Shown here piece after piece: positions 54,355-63,877 of a stretch of 64,000 nucleotides of DNA (the first letter of the stretch is position 1; each line of letters begins with the position of its first letter). Under the pieces are notes generated by a model, which saw only the letters and a program-made list of their open reading frames with translations, was not told the origin of the DNA and did not search any database. Source of the DNA: Bacillota bacterium (lineage in GTDB: Bacteria > Bacillota > Clostridia > Lachnospirales > Lachnospiraceae); assembly GCA_023416695.1 (NCBI GenBank), contig JAEZGY010000020.1:3110-67109 (forward strand), written 5' to 3'. Both the position numbers and the translations under genes were made by a program.

Positions 54355-54834
54355 TTAGAGATTTAAGGTTATGGTTTTCTTTGCTGGTTCATAAAGTCGA
54401 TAGGTAATGCCGGCATTTTTCATCATACGTTTACTAGCAATGGTAGAACCGGTATTAGCATATTTATCACTTAAATAGATGACTTCTTTTATACCCACCT
54501 GAATCAATGCTTTGGTACATTCATTACAAGGGAATAAAGAGGTATATAGTTTAGCTCCTCTCATATTAACACCAGTATAATTCAAAATAGCATTGAGTTC
54601 TGCATGGCATACATATGGATATTTAGTGTCTAGAAATTCGCCATCTCTTTCCCATGGGAATTCATCGTCGGAGCAGCCCTGTGGCATTCCATTATACCCC
54701 ATAGACAATATACGGTTTTCATCATTTACAATACAAGCACCTACAGAGGTGTTTGGATCCTTACTTCGTTCTGCTGACAGAAGTGCAACACCCATAAAAT
54801 ACTCGTCCCATTTTAAATAATCTTGTTTCTTCAT
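54355..54834 (-). CDS. Deoxycytidylate (dCMP) deaminase, ComEB-like
   Basis: A 159-residue zinc deaminase. It has ALLSAERSKDPNTSVGACIV, the catalytic HAELNAILN with the proton-shuttle Glu, and FPCNECTKALIQVGI with two Cys zinc ligands. It converts dCMP to dUMP for thymidylate synthesis. ComEB of Bacillus is the same type. Its start overlaps the DUF1461 stop by 4 bp, giving coupled translation. Confidence 0.92.
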   Translation of the reverse strand: MKKQDYLKWDEYFMGVALLSAERSKDPNTSVGACIVNDENRILSMGYNGMPQGCSDDEFPWERDGEFLDTKYPYVCHAELNAILNYTGVNMRGAKLYTSLFPCNECTKALIQVGIKEVIYLSDKYANTGSTIASKRMMKNAGITYRLYEPAKKTITLNL

Positions 54835-55475
54835 ATATATTCCCCTTTTCTTTTTAGAATTTTATAAGCAATAAACAAAGCGAGACTTCCAAGTATGATT
54901 ACTAGTATAATGGCAATCGCACAGTGCATAAAATACTCTTCAGGTAATATTCTTATAACTGGATCTGTGTCTGGATCAAAGAGCCAATCATTGTTACGGA
55001 AAAATAATTTGTGGAAGAGTATGAAAACATTATTAAAATTAATGCTTATGCCCAAGCCTACAAGTAGAGGCACTGCTATGGAGGTGATGGAGGCTGTCTT
55101 AAGATAGCGGTAGTCATTTTTCTTTCTTTTTCTAATGACAATGATACATAATATAAGGAAGGATAACGCCATTAGAAGGTAACAACCATTAAAAATCACC
55201 TTTACTTCAGCGAAATGGCTAAGACCATTAGTAGATGCAGCAAGACTAGGGAATTCCAATTTTCCAAAGAAAAACGGAGAGCAGTAGGCAATAAGAGCAT
55301 TGTAATTTTCCATAATAACATCATAACTGAATCCTGAATTTGCTTCGATATTTAGGTGTTTTACATCAAATCTATATAAAGCACCAAAATTGATTACCAA
55401 TACTGTACCCAATGTTGCAAAAAATATGAAAAACAGTAAGCCGATTCCTATATCGGATATGCGTTTTGCTTTCAT
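54831..55475 (-). CDS. DUF1461 / TIGR01906 family integral membrane protein
   Basis: A 214-residue protein with four to five hydrophobic helices. The N-terminal helix is followed by an extracellular loop with MENYNALIAYCSPFFFGKLEFPSL and HFAEVKVIFNGCYLLM, which match TIGR01906 (the Asn-Tyr and HF-x-E-V-K motifs). A second loop has WLFDPDTDPVIRILPEEYF, and a helix and basic tail close it. Function unknown. It heads the minus-strand operon DUF1461-dCMP deaminase-amidase. Confidence 0.82.
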   Translation of the reverse strand: MKAKRISDIGIGLLFFIFFATLGTVLVINFGALYRFDVKHLNIEANSGFSYDVIMENYNALIAYCSPFFFGKLEFPSLAASTNGLSHFAEVKVIFNGCYLLMALSFLILCIIVIRKRKKNDYRYLKTASITSIAVPLLVGLGISINFNNVFILFHKLFFRNNDWLFDPDTDPVIRILPEEYFMHCAIAIILVIILGSLALFIAYKILKRKGEYI

Positions 55476-55711
55476 TTATCTCGCTCCTGTACTAAAATTT
55501 TATATTCTTCTATCATTCTCTATATCATTTTATAGTAAATTATTTGCTTTCCATATTATTATAATATAGAACGGATAGTACCGCAATATATAGAAAAACA
55601 AACAGTGCGTCAAATTTTAATAAGCTATATTTATAAAAACAATTATTAAATTTGATCATACTTATAAATAAAACTTGTTGAATCCTAAAATGTAATGTAG
55701 TACACTTAAGT
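55476..55711. other. Divergent region upstream of purH and the DUF1461 operon
   Basis: About 236 bp of very AT-rich DNA with no gene. The purH promoter lies at its right end. No clear promoter for the leftward operon stands out. Confidence 0.4.
55678..55706 (+). promoter_or_regulatory. Sigma-A promoter of purH
   Basis: TTGAAT (55678-55683), 17 bp and TACACT (55701-55706). The likely start falls at the 5' edge of the riboswitch. Confidence 0.6.
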
Positions 55712-55712
55712 T

Positions 55713-55814
55713 AGATGTCGTATAACTGGCGGAAATGGGAGAACCCATAGGGAGTACGACAATGATAAATGTCGACCGCCTGGGCAGCCGTTAGGTGACC
55801 TGGGCGGTTTTTGC
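55713..55814 (+). promoter_or_regulatory. ZTP (pfl) riboswitch controlling purH
   Basis: The conserved core is clear: GTCGTA (55717-55722) pairs with TACGAC (55755-55760). CTGGCGGAAATGGGAGAACCCATAGG follows in the middle (56-base segment, hairpin TGGG/CCCA at 55736-55747), and the 3' element is CCGCCTGGGCA (55776-55786). GGCGG (55728-55732) can form the pseudoknot with CCGCC (55776-55780). The same CCGCC strand is also the 5' arm of a terminator with GGGCGGT (55802-55808) and a T run. Binding of ZMP or ZTP, which mark one-carbon shortage, therefore should block termination and turn on purH, whose enzyme consumes ZMP. Confidence 0.95.
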
Positions 55815-55889
55815 TGTTTAAAGGGTAAATGCCTTTAATAACAGGTCAGTTCAGCCTGACGAAGCATAGGAAGGAAAAGGAGAATGGAA

Positions 55890-57443
55890 ATGAGAGCATT
55901 AATTAGTGTATCAGACAAAACAGGAATTGTGGAATTTGCAAAGGAATTGGTTTCCTTGGGAGCAGAGATTATTTCTACAGGCGGTACCTATAACAAGCTT
56001 AAGTCGGAAGGTGTTGATGCAATAGAAATCTCCGATGTGACAGGATTTCCAGAGTGCCTAGATGGCAGAGTAAAGACGTTGCACCCAGCGGTTCATGCAG
56101 GACTGTTAGCAATGAGAAGTAAGCCTGAGCATATGAAACAGATTAAAGATTTGAATATCGATACCATTGATATTGTAGTTGTAAATCTGTATCCATTTAA
56201 GGCCACTATTTTAAAGGATGGAGTAACCAGAGAAGAAGCAGTTGAAAACATTGATATTGGCGGACCAACGATGTTACGTAGTGCAGCAAAGAATTATCAA
56301 GATGTTGCAGTAATTGTGGATCCTAGAGATTATGATAAGGTGTTATCTGAATTAAAGGAAAATAATGAAGTATCCTTAGATACCAAATTCTATCTCATGC
56401 AAAAGGTATTTATGCATACCTCCAACTACGATACGATGATTGCTGACTATTTGAAGAAGGAAAGAAAAGATTACGACTTACCAGAGACGTTAACAATGAC
56501 CTTTGAGAAGATTCAGGATATGCGTTATGGTGAAAACCCTCATCAAAAAGCTGCCTTCTATCGTGAAGTAGGTAAAAAGAAAGGTTCTCTCACAGATGCC
56601 ATTCAGCTTAATGGTAAGGAGCTTTCCTTTAATAATATCAATGATACCAATGGTGCATTAGAGCTATTAAAAGAATTTACTGAGCCAACGGTAGTTGCTT
56701 GCAAGCATGGTAATCCTTGTGGAGTAGGTAGTGCTGCTACTATTTTAGAAGCCTTTGATAAAGCCTTTGCTGCAGATAAGGTATCTATATACGGAGGTAT
56801 TGTTGTAATCAATCGTCCTGTGGATAAAGTGTTAGCTGAGAAGTTGGCTAAGATTTTCTTAGAGGTAATTGTAGCTCCAGACTATGATGAAGAAGCTCTT
56901 ATGGTATTTGGTGCGAAAAAGAATCTTCGTATCTTAAAATTAGAGGATATTGGTGTACCTCAGGATGAAAATGCTTATGATTTGAAAAAAGTAAATGGAG
57001 GCTTAATTGTTCAAACCATTGATAGTAAATTGTTAGTTGAGGAAGATTTAAAAGTAGTAACCGATAGAGCTCCATCTGAGAAGGAAATGGAAGATTTAAG
57101 ATTCGCTTGGAAGGTAGTTAAGTTTGTTAAGTCCAATGGTATTGCGTTAGCAAAGGATAAACAGACCATCGGTATTGGACCAGGCCAGGTAAACCGTGTA
57201 TGGGCGACAGAACAGTGTATGGATCATGCTAAGGAATTAATTGGGGATGATGCAACCAAAGGAGCAGTACTTGCTTCAGATGCTTTCTTCCCATTTGATG
57301 ATAGTGTTAAGGCGGCTCATGCGGCAGGAATTACCGCAATTATCCAGCCAGGAGGTTCTATCCGTGACGAGGATAGTATTAAAAAATGTAATGAGTATGG
57401 TATAGCCATGGTATTTACTGATATGAGACATTTTAAACACTAA
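55890..57443 (+). CDS. purH: Bifunctional AICAR transformylase / IMP cyclohydrolase
   Basis: A 517-residue enzyme for the last two steps of IMP synthesis. The N-terminal MGS-like cyclohydrolase has [27 protein letters not shown] and [14 protein letters not shown]. The C-terminal transformylase has [26 protein letters not shown] and [34 protein letters not shown] lies 7 bp before the ATG at 55890; the ATG at 55884 is two codons earlier and almost touches that site. It is under the ZTP riboswitch. No other pur gene is adjacent. Confidence 0.96.
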   Translation: MRALISVSDKTGIVEFAKELVSLGAEIISTGGTYNKLKSEGVDAIEISDVTGFPECLDGRVKTLHPAVHAGLLAMRSKPEHMKQIKDLNIDTIDIVVVNLYPFKATILKDGVTREEAVENIDIGGPTMLRSAAKNYQDVAVIVDPRDYDKVLSELKENNEVSLDTKFYLMQKVFMHTSNYDTMIADYLKKERKDYDLPETLTMTFEKIQDMRYGENPHQKAAFYREVGKKKGSLTDAIQLNGKELSFNNINDTNGALELLKEFTEPTVVACKHGNPCGVGSAATILEAFDKAFAADKVSIYGGIVVINRPVDKVLAEKLAKIFLEVIVAPDYDEEALMVFGAKKNLRILKLEDIGVPQDENAYDLKKVNGGLIVQTIDSKLLVEEDLKVVTDRAPSEKEMEDLRFAWKVVKFVKSNGIALAKDKQTIGIGPGQVNRVWATEQCMDHAKELIGDDATKGAVLASDAFFPFDDSVKAAHAAGITAIIQPGGSIRDEDSIKKCNEYGIAMVFTDMRHFKH

Positions 57444-57466
57444 AACATAAAATAATTAATAATAAT

Positions 57467-57508
57467 GCTCCCTTTTAGGTATCTTATTACTATAGAAGGG
57501 AGCTTTTG
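57467..57508 (+). terminator. Terminator after purH
   Basis: An 8-bp GC-rich stem GCTCCCTT (57467-57474)/AAGGGAGC (57496-57503), a 21-nt loop and TTTT. Confidence 0.65.
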
Positions 57509-57580
57509 GTTAAAGAAGACCCTTTAATATTGAAAAAATTCCAAGTTAGGAAAAAAAATGTACATTTCTAAATAAATTAA

Positions 57581-57609
57581 AAGACAAAGTAAAAAAAAAA
57601 GTGTATAAT
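57581..57609 (+). promoter_or_regulatory. Candidate promoter of the flavodiiron gene
   Basis: AAGACA (57581-57586), 17 bp with a poly-A spacer, and a perfect TATAAT (57604-57609). Confidence 0.5.
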
Positions 57610-57712
57610 AATTATATTTTTAGGACATGGATTCCAGAAAGAATCTAGATATATGTCAGTGATATAAGTTTTAATAAAAGATAAAATGTGGAAGATTGAA
57701 AGGTGGTTAACA

Positions 57713-59503
57713 ATGAATATCACAAAAGACATTATATATATTGGAGTTAATGACAAACAGATTGATTTGTTTGAGGGACAATATCCAGTTCCAAAAGGAA
57801 TGTCCTATAACTCCTACCTGATTTTAGATGAAAAGATAGCTGTTATGGACACAGTAGATGTGAATTTTACCCATGAATGGCTAGATAAGCTGGCTGATGG
57901 GTTAAATGGACGCAAGCCGGATTATCTTATCGTACAACATATGGAGCCGGATCATTCTGCTAATATTCATAATTTTATGATGACATACCCGGAAACTACG
58001 ATTGTTGCTAATGCTAAAACGTTCTCTATGATAGATGGTTTTTTTGATATTAATTTGGATAATCATAAGATGGTGGTTGAGAATGGGGGTACCTTATCAC
58101 TTGGCCAACATGAATTAACTTTTATCTTCGCACCAATGGTACATTGGCCTGAGGTTATGCTTACTTATGATTCAAAGGATAAGGTGTTATTCTCTGCAGA
58201 TGCCTTTGGTAAATTTGGTACATTTGATGCAGCTGAGGATTGGGATGATGAAGCCCGTCGTTACTATATTGGCATAGTTGGTAAATATGGAGTACAGGTA
58301 CAAGCTCTGCTTAAGAAGGCAGCAGCTCTCGACATCCAAAAAATTTGTTCCTTACATGGACCAGTGCTAGATAAAAATTTAGGACATTACCTAAGCTTAT
58401 ATGATACATGGTCCTCTTATGCAGTAGAAACAGATGGTATCATGGTTGCCTATACGTCTATTTATGGCCATACAAAGAAAGCAGTTGAGCTATTAGTAGA
58501 AAGATTAAAAGCTAAGGGTTGCCCAAAGGTTCACTTATGTGATTTAGCTAGAACAGATTTCTCCTATGCTGTAGCGGAAGCATTTCGATACGAAAAGCTT
58601 GTTTTGGCGACTACGACGTATAATGCGGATATCTTTCCTTATATGAGACACTTTATCCATCATTTGACTGCCCGTAATTATCAGAATCGTACCATTGGCT
58701 TAATAGAAAATGGCTCCTGGGCACCAGTGGCTGCCAAGGTTATGAAGCAAGAATTATCAGACTGTAAAAACATTACTTGGTTAGATACCACAGTTCATAT
58801 TAAATCTGCCATGAAGCAAGAGGCAAGAGATGAAATCGAAGCTATGGCTGATGAATTATGCCGTGATTATATTGCTCGTTCCAATGAAACTGCGAATAAG
58901 AATGATATGAGTGCTCTGTTTAAAATTGGATATGGTCTATATGTCGTTACTTGTAATGATGGGAAAAAGGATAATGGTCTAATCGTAAATACGGTAACAC
59001 AAGTTACAGATACTCCAAATCGTATCGCAGTAATTATCAATAAGGCAAACTATTCTCACCATATTATTAAAAATACTGGTATTATGAACGTTAACTGTCT
59101 ATCTACAGAGGCTACCTTTAAAGTATTTGAGAACTTTGGCTTTAGAAGTGGTAGAAATGTAGATAAGTTTGAAGGATATAGCATCGCTCGTTCTGACAAT
59201 GGCCTTGTAATTCTTCCACAGTATATTAATGCGTCTCTTTCTTTAAAAGTTGAGACTTATGTAGATATTGATACACACGGTATGTTCATCTGTAGTGTAA
59301 CAGAAGCGCGTGTAATGAGTGATAAAGAGACCATGACCTATACCTATTATCAGAAGAATGTTAAGCCTAAGCCTCAAACAGAGGGCAAGAAGGGATTTGT
59401 CTGCAAGGTATGTGGATATATTTATGAGGGAGACGAACTTCCAGACGATTATATTTGCCCATTATGTAAGCATGGTGCAATAGATTTCGAACGAATACAG
59501 TAA
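57713..59503 (+). CDS. Flavodiiron protein fused to flavin reductase and rubredoxin domains
   Basis: A 596-residue O2 (or NO) reductase with four modules. The first is a metallo-beta-lactamase diiron domain (about 1-245, ligands in QHMEPDHSAN, MVHWPEVM, FSADAFG and SLHGPVL). Next come a flavodoxin FMN domain (about 250-395, starting MVAYTSIYGHTKKAVELL) and a flavin reductase-like domain (about 405-550, IGYGLYVVTC..NGLIVNTVTQVT). A C-terminal rubredoxin carries CKVCGYIYEG and CPLCKHG. The fusion brings the electron chain of NAD(P)H, flavin, rubredoxin and diiron into one chain. ATG 57713 has AAAGGTGG upstream. It is monocistronic, an oxygen-defence gene in an anaerobe. Confidence 0.93.
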   Translation: MNITKDIIYIGVNDKQIDLFEGQYPVPKGMSYNSYLILDEKIAVMDTVDVNFTHEWLDKLADGLNGRKPDYLIVQHMEPDHSANIHNFMMTYPETTIVANAKTFSMIDGFFDINLDNHKMVVENGGTLSLGQHELTFIFAPMVHWPEVMLTYDSKDKVLFSADAFGKFGTFDAAEDWDDEARRYYIGIVGKYGVQVQALLKKAAALDIQKICSLHGPVLDKNLGHYLSLYDTWSSYAVETDGIMVAYTSIYGHTKKAVELLVERLKAKGCPKVHLCDLARTDFSYAVAEAFRYEKLVLATTTYNADIFPYMRHFIHHLTARNYQNRTIGLIENGSWAPVAAKVMKQELSDCKNITWLDTTVHIKSAMKQEARDEIEAMADELCRDYIARSNETANKNDMSALFKIGYGLYVVTCNDGKKDNGLIVNTVTQVTDTPNRIAVIINKANYSHHIIKNTGIMNVNCLSTEATFKVFENFGFRSGRNVDKFEGYSIARSDNGLVILPQYINASLSLKVETYVDIDTHGMFICSVTEARVMSDKETMTYTYYQKNVKPKPQTEGKKGFVCKVCGYIYEGDELPDDYICPLCKHGAIDFERIQ

Positions 59504-59529
59504 TTAAATAGTAGATAAATAGAAGGAGG

Positions 59530-59575
59530 GACACCCCCAGCTGCTAGAGAAGCATGTCTAACAGTTGGGGGTGTC
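59530..59575 (+). terminator. Terminator after the flavodiiron gene
   Basis: A 14-bp GC-rich stem with one G-U pair (59530-59543 with 59562-59575), an 18-nt loop, then CTTTTAT a few bases on. Confidence 0.72.
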
Positions 59576-59683
59576 ATCCACTTTTATACTATGATATAAT
59601 AAAAATAACTAAGATTTTGAATATTGTTCATACTATATATGGAAAAAGTAAAGAATGATAAATCAACACAGAAGGAGAATAGG

Positions 59684-62623
59684 ATGGGCAGAAATATTAA
59701 AAGTAGTGCAGAATTAATGCAAATAGACGCATTTGAATTAGTAAAGGAAGAAAAACTTAAGGATATCAATAGTCTGGGACTATTATTTAGACATAAAAAA
59801 ACAGGTGCAAGGTTACTTGTCATTTCCAATGATGACAATAATAAGGTATTCTCCATTGGTTTTCGTACTCCTCCACAAGATAGTACTGGTGTGCCACATA
59901 TTATTGAACATAGTGTATTGTGTGGCTCTAAAGACTTTCCAGCAAAGGACCCCTTTGTAGAGTTAGTGAAAGGATCTTTAAATACCTTTTTAAATGCCAT
60001 GACTTATTCGGATAAAACACTTTATCCTGTCGCTAGCTGTAATGATAAGGATTTTCAGAATTTAATGCATGTATATATGGATGCTGTTTTTTATCCTAAT
60101 ATTTATTATAGAGATGAAATATTTAGGCAAGAAGGCTGGCATTATGAAATGGAGACGCCAGAGGGTGAGCTGACCTACAATGGAGTTGTTTACAATGAAA
60201 TGAAGGGAGTTTTTTCTTCTCCAGAGCAGCTATTGTTTCGTTCCATTCAACAATCTCTCTTTCCAGACACTACCTATGGAGTGGAATCAGGAGGAGATCC
60301 TACCTATATTCCTGATCTAACATACGAGGATTTTTTAGCTTTTCATAAGAGATACTATCATCCATCCAATAGCTACATCTATTTATATGGAGATATGGAT
60401 ATTGAGGAAAAGCTTACTTGGCTTGATGAAAAGTATCTTTCTGCTTTTGGAAATGAGCCAGTAGACTCCAGTATCAAGATGCAGGAGCCGTTTAACGATG
60501 TAAGAGAATTAACAGAATATTATAGTGTGGCAGAAGATGAGGATACGTTAGGTAAGACCTACTTTAGTTATAATACGGTTGTGGAAACAAGCCTAGACAA
60601 GGAATTGTATCTAGCATTTCAGATTTTAGACTATGTCTTACTCAGTTCACCAGGAGCACCAGTAAAACAAGCGTTAATCAATGCTGGGATTGGTAAAGAT
60701 GTGTTAAGTGGATTTGAAAATGGAATACTTCAACCATATTTCTCTATCATAGCTAAAAATGCTAATATAGAACAGAAGGAAGAATTCCTATCTGTAGTAC
60801 GTTCTACCTTAGAGGAGCTTGTAGAAAATGGGTTAGAAGAGAAAACCCTACAGGCGGCTATCAACTATTATGAATTTAAGTATAGGGAAGCTGATTTTGG
60901 AAGTTATCCAAAAGGACTGATGTATGGTCTGCAGATTCTTGACAGTTGGTTATACAATGACGACGCTCCTTTTATTCATCTTGATGCAGGAGAGGTATTC
61001 GAATTTCTTAAGAGTCAGATTGGAACTGGGTATTATGAAGGGTTAATTAAGCGTTACCTTTTAGAAAGCAATCATGCGTCCATTGTCACAGTACAACCAA
61101 AACCAGGTCTTACTAGTGAAATGGAAGCAGAGGTTAAGAAAAAGTTAGCAGCTTATAAGGAAACACTATCTAAAGAAGCGATAGAAGAAATCATCAAACG
61201 AACTAAGGAGTTAAAGGAGTACCAGGATGCCCCAAGTTCTAAGGAAGAGCTAGAAATGATTCCTATGCTTTCTATAGAAGATATAGATACTAAGGCACAA
61301 CCACTTTACAACCAGTTAAAAGACATAGAGGATATCACAGTTCTTCATCATAATATGTTTAGCAATGGAATCGGCTACCTTAGAATTCTTTTTGATGTTA
61401 CCGATGTTGAGGAGGAATATATCCCATATCTGAGTCTTTTAGCTACTGTTTTGGGGTATATTGATACCAACAAGCACTCCTTTTTAGAATTCTCTAATGA
61501 AGTAAACATTCACACAGGTGGAATTAACAATGATATTACCGCTTATGCGAGAATCGGTACCACAGGAGAATACAGTGCCAAATTTGGGGTGAAGACTAAA
61601 GTACTTTATAATAAGATTTCCACTGCCTTTGAATTAATTGAAGAAATGTTATTTGAAACAAAGCTTCACGATTATAAACGTCTTAAGGAAATTATTGCAG
61701 AGCAGGTTTCTAGAAGTCAAATGAAGCTTAATAGTGCGGGGCATTCTTACGCCTCTGTTCGAGCGATGTCCTATTGTTCTAGAAATGGCAAATATAACGA
61801 CTTAACTGGTGGTATCTCTTATTACCATTTCTTAAAGGAATTAGAGAAGAATTTTGATGAAAAGAAAGAGCATATAGCAGATACCCTACAAAAAGTATTG
61901 ACAAGAATCATTCGTAAGGATAACCTACTAGTTAGTTTCACTGCGGATGATGCAGGCTATCGTCTTCTAGAAAAAAGTCTACCAGCATTCGTAAAGAAAA
62001 TTACTACTACCTATGAACCTCATGAGAAGGTTGTGCTTAGCTTGGAGGCAAAGAATGAAGGGTTTAAGACTAGCAGTCAGGTGCAATATGTAGCAAGGGC
62101 TGGTAACTTTATTGAAGCTGGCTATGCTTATACAGGAGCTTTAAAGATATTAAAAGTGATCTTAAGCTATGATTATCTGTGGATTAATGTTAGAGTAAAG
62201 GGTGGAGCCTATGGCTGCATGAGTGGATTTGGTTTAGATGGTAATAGCTATCTCGTGAGTTATCGTGACCCTAATTTAAAGGCAACCAATGAGGTTTATA
62301 ATCATACTGCAGAATATTTGCGCAATTTCTCAGTGGATCAACGAGATATGACGAAATTTATCATAGGAACCATTAGTGGCATGGATACACCGTTAAATCC
62401 ATCTGCCAAGGGTGCTCGCTCCTTAAGTGCTTATTTAAGTGGTGTTAGTGAGCTTGACCTGCAAAAAGAAAGAGAGCAAGTACTTTCTGCAGGAGTAAAG
62501 GAAATTAGGGAGTTAGCTGACATTGTTCAGGCGGTACTAGATGCAAATCTCATTTGCGTTATAGGTAATGAGAAAAAAATAGAAGAAGACAAAGAATTGT
62601 TTGAAGCAATCAAATCACTTTAG
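59684..62623 (+). CDS. M16C insulinase-family metallopeptidase (PreP-like)
   Basis: A 979-residue peptidase made of two related halves. The first has the inverted zinc motif HIIEHSVL (HxxEH) near residue 75 and the downstream Glu in YNEMKG, with NTFLNAMTYSDKTLYPVAS typical of PreP/Cym1. A helical hairpin linker (about 480-540) joins the second, non-catalytic half, which keeps VKGGAYG. Such enzymes enclose and degrade short unfolded peptides. There is no signal peptide, so it acts in the cytosol. ATG 59684 follows AAGGAG. era starts 8 bp after its stop, so the two are probably co-transcribed. Confidence 0.93.
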   Translation: MGRNIKSSAELMQIDAFELVKEEKLKDINSLGLLFRHKKTGARLLVISNDDNNKVFSIGFRTPPQDSTGVPHIIEHSVLCGSKDFPAKDPFVELVKGSLNTFLNAMTYSDKTLYPVASCNDKDFQNLMHVYMDAVFYPNIYYRDEIFRQEGWHYEMETPEGELTYNGVVYNEMKGVFSSPEQLLFRSIQQSLFPDTTYGVESGGDPTYIPDLTYEDFLAFHKRYYHPSNSYIYLYGDMDIEEKLTWLDEKYLSAFGNEPVDSSIKMQEPFNDVRELTEYYSVAEDEDTLGKTYFSYNTVVETSLDKELYLAFQILDYVLLSSPGAPVKQALINAGIGKDVLSGFENGILQPYFSIIAKNANIEQKEEFLSVVRSTLEELVENGLEEKTLQAAINYYEFKYREADFGSYPKGLMYGLQILDSWLYNDDAPFIHLDAGEVFEFLKSQIGTGYYEGLIKRYLLESNHASIVTVQPKPGLTSEMEAEVKKKLAAYKETLSKEAIEEIIKRTKELKEYQDAPSSKEELEMIPMLSIEDIDTKAQPLYNQLKDIEDITVLHHNMFSNGIGYLRILFDVTDVEEEYIPYLSLLATVLGYIDTNKHSFLEFSNEVNIHTGGINNDITAYARIGTTGEYSAKFGVKTKVLYNKISTAFELIEEMLFETKLHDYKRLKEIIAEQVSRSQMKLNSAGHSYASVRAMSYCSRNGKYNDLTGGISYYHFLKELEKNFDEKKEHIADTLQKVLTRIIRKDNLLVSFTADDAGYRLLEKSLPAFVKKITTTYEPHEKVVLSLEAKNEGFKTSSQVQYVARAGNFIEAGYAYTGALKILKVILSYDYLWINVRVKGGAYGCMSGFGLDGNSYLVSYRDPNLKATNEVYNHTAEYLRNFSVDQRDMTKFIIGTISGMDTPLNPSAKGARSLSAYLSGVSELDLQKEREQVLSAGVKEIRELADIVQAVLDANLICVIGNEKKIEEDKELFEAIKSL

Positions 62624-62631
62624 GAGGAACT

Positions 62632-63540
62632 ATGAAACGTAAATATAAATCTGGTTTTGTGACTATCATTGGAAGACCAAATGTAGGAAAGTCTACTTTA
62701 ATGAATCAGCTAATTGGTCAAAAAATTGCTATAACGTCTAACAAGCCACAGACGACCAGAAATCGTATCCAGACTGTGTATACCTGTGAGGAAGGACAGA
62801 TTATATTTTTGGATACACCAGGAATACACAAGGCAAAGAATAAATTAGGAAATTACATGGTATCAGCGGCGGAAAATACCTTAAACGAGGTAGATATTGT
62901 TCTATGGCTGGTAGAGCCAAGCACCTTTATAGGTGCTGGCGACCAGCATATTGCTGAGATATTAAAGAGTGTAAAGACTCCAGTATTTCTAATTATTAAT
63001 AAGATTGACACAGTACCAAAGGAAAATATTTTAACTTTTATAGATGCTTATAAGGAAATCGGTAATTTTGCAGAGATTATTCCGGTTTCGGCCCTAAAGG
63101 GTGAAAATAAACAGGTACTTTTAGATCAGCTATTACACTATCTACCTGAAGGACCACAGTACTATGATGAGGATACCATTACGGATCAGCCAGAACGTCA
63201 GATTGTAGCAGAACTGATTCGTGAGAAAGCTCTTCGTCTTTTGTCTGATGAAATCCCACATGGTATTGCTGTAGCCATTGAGTCAATGAAGGAGCGTAAT
63301 GGTGGCAGATTAATGGATATTCAGGCAACTATTGTCTGTGAAAGGGACTCTCATAAAGGCATCATTATTGGCAAACAAGGTTCTATGCTAAAACAGATAG
63401 GCACCAATGCCAGAAAAGAGGTCGAGGCTTTACTTCAGGTGAAGGTAAATCTTCAACTTTGGGTAAAAGTGAAGAAGGATTGGCGAGACAGTGACTTCTT
63501 ATTAAAGAATTATGGATACAATCAGAAAGATCTTATGTAA
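62632..63540 (+). CDS. era: GTPase Era
   Basis: A 302-residue GTPase that aids 16S rRNA maturation and 30S assembly. G1 is GRPNVGKST, the switch I region is TSNKPQTTRNRIQ, G3 is DTPGIHK, G4 is NKID and G5 is SALKG. A C-terminal KH domain has IVCERDSHKGIIIGKQGSMLKQIG. The start follows AGGAGG. The downstream YqzL-like gene and recO give the conserved era-yqzL-recO order. Confidence 0.97.
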   Translation: MKRKYKSGFVTIIGRPNVGKSTLMNQLIGQKIAITSNKPQTTRNRIQTVYTCEEGQIIFLDTPGIHKAKNKLGNYMVSAAENTLNEVDIVLWLVEPSTFIGAGDQHIAEILKSVKTPVFLIINKIDTVPKENILTFIDAYKEIGNFAEIIPVSALKGENKQVLLDQLLHYLPEGPQYYDEDTITDQPERQIVAELIREKALRLLSDEIPHGIAVAIESMKERNGGRLMDIQATIVCERDSHKGIIIGKQGSMLKQIGTNARKEVEALLQVKVNLQLWVKVKKDWRDSDFLLKNYGYNQKDLM

Positions 63541-63700
63541 TTAATTGAATAAAAACCAACAAACCGGGCATCCTAATGATGTATGTTAACAACCATTTTC
63601 TGCTTCACTAGGGAAAAACATGAGGGAAGGTTAGCATATACAGATTAATAGGGGTATTATCTGTGAGTATGACGAGCTCATATTCAGAAAAGAGGTTTGT
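63541..63700. other. Region between era and the YqzL-like gene
   Basis: 160 bp with no gene, no convincing hairpin terminator and no clear promoter, so era to recO may be one transcript. Confidence 0.35.
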
Positions 63701-63877
63701 ATGGAAAAGAGTAATTTGTGGCGAAGATTTGAAGTTTCAGGAGACATAAAAGATTATCTTAATTACATTGCTTGTACCAATGAGGAAAGCCGGAAGACTA
63801 CAAATAAGGAGGGAGAACGTGGTGGTTACACAGATTACAGTGACTGGAATGGTGTTAGCCGCCATGCCAGTTGGTGA
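63701..63877 (+). CDS. YqzL-like small protein
   Basis: A 58-residue protein starting [20 protein letters not shown]. The pattern W-x(2)-F-x(2)-[ST]-G-x-I-x(2)-Y-L is that of YqzL, a small protein found between era and recO in Firmicutes, of unknown role. The C-terminal half ([13 protein letters not shown]) is longer than in Bacillus YqzL. AAAAGAGG lies about 5 bp upstream. Its last 59 bases overlap the start of recO in another frame. Confidence 0.7.
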   Translation: MEKSNLWRRFEVSGDIKDYLNYIACTNEESRKTTNKEGERGGYTDYSDWNGVSRHASW

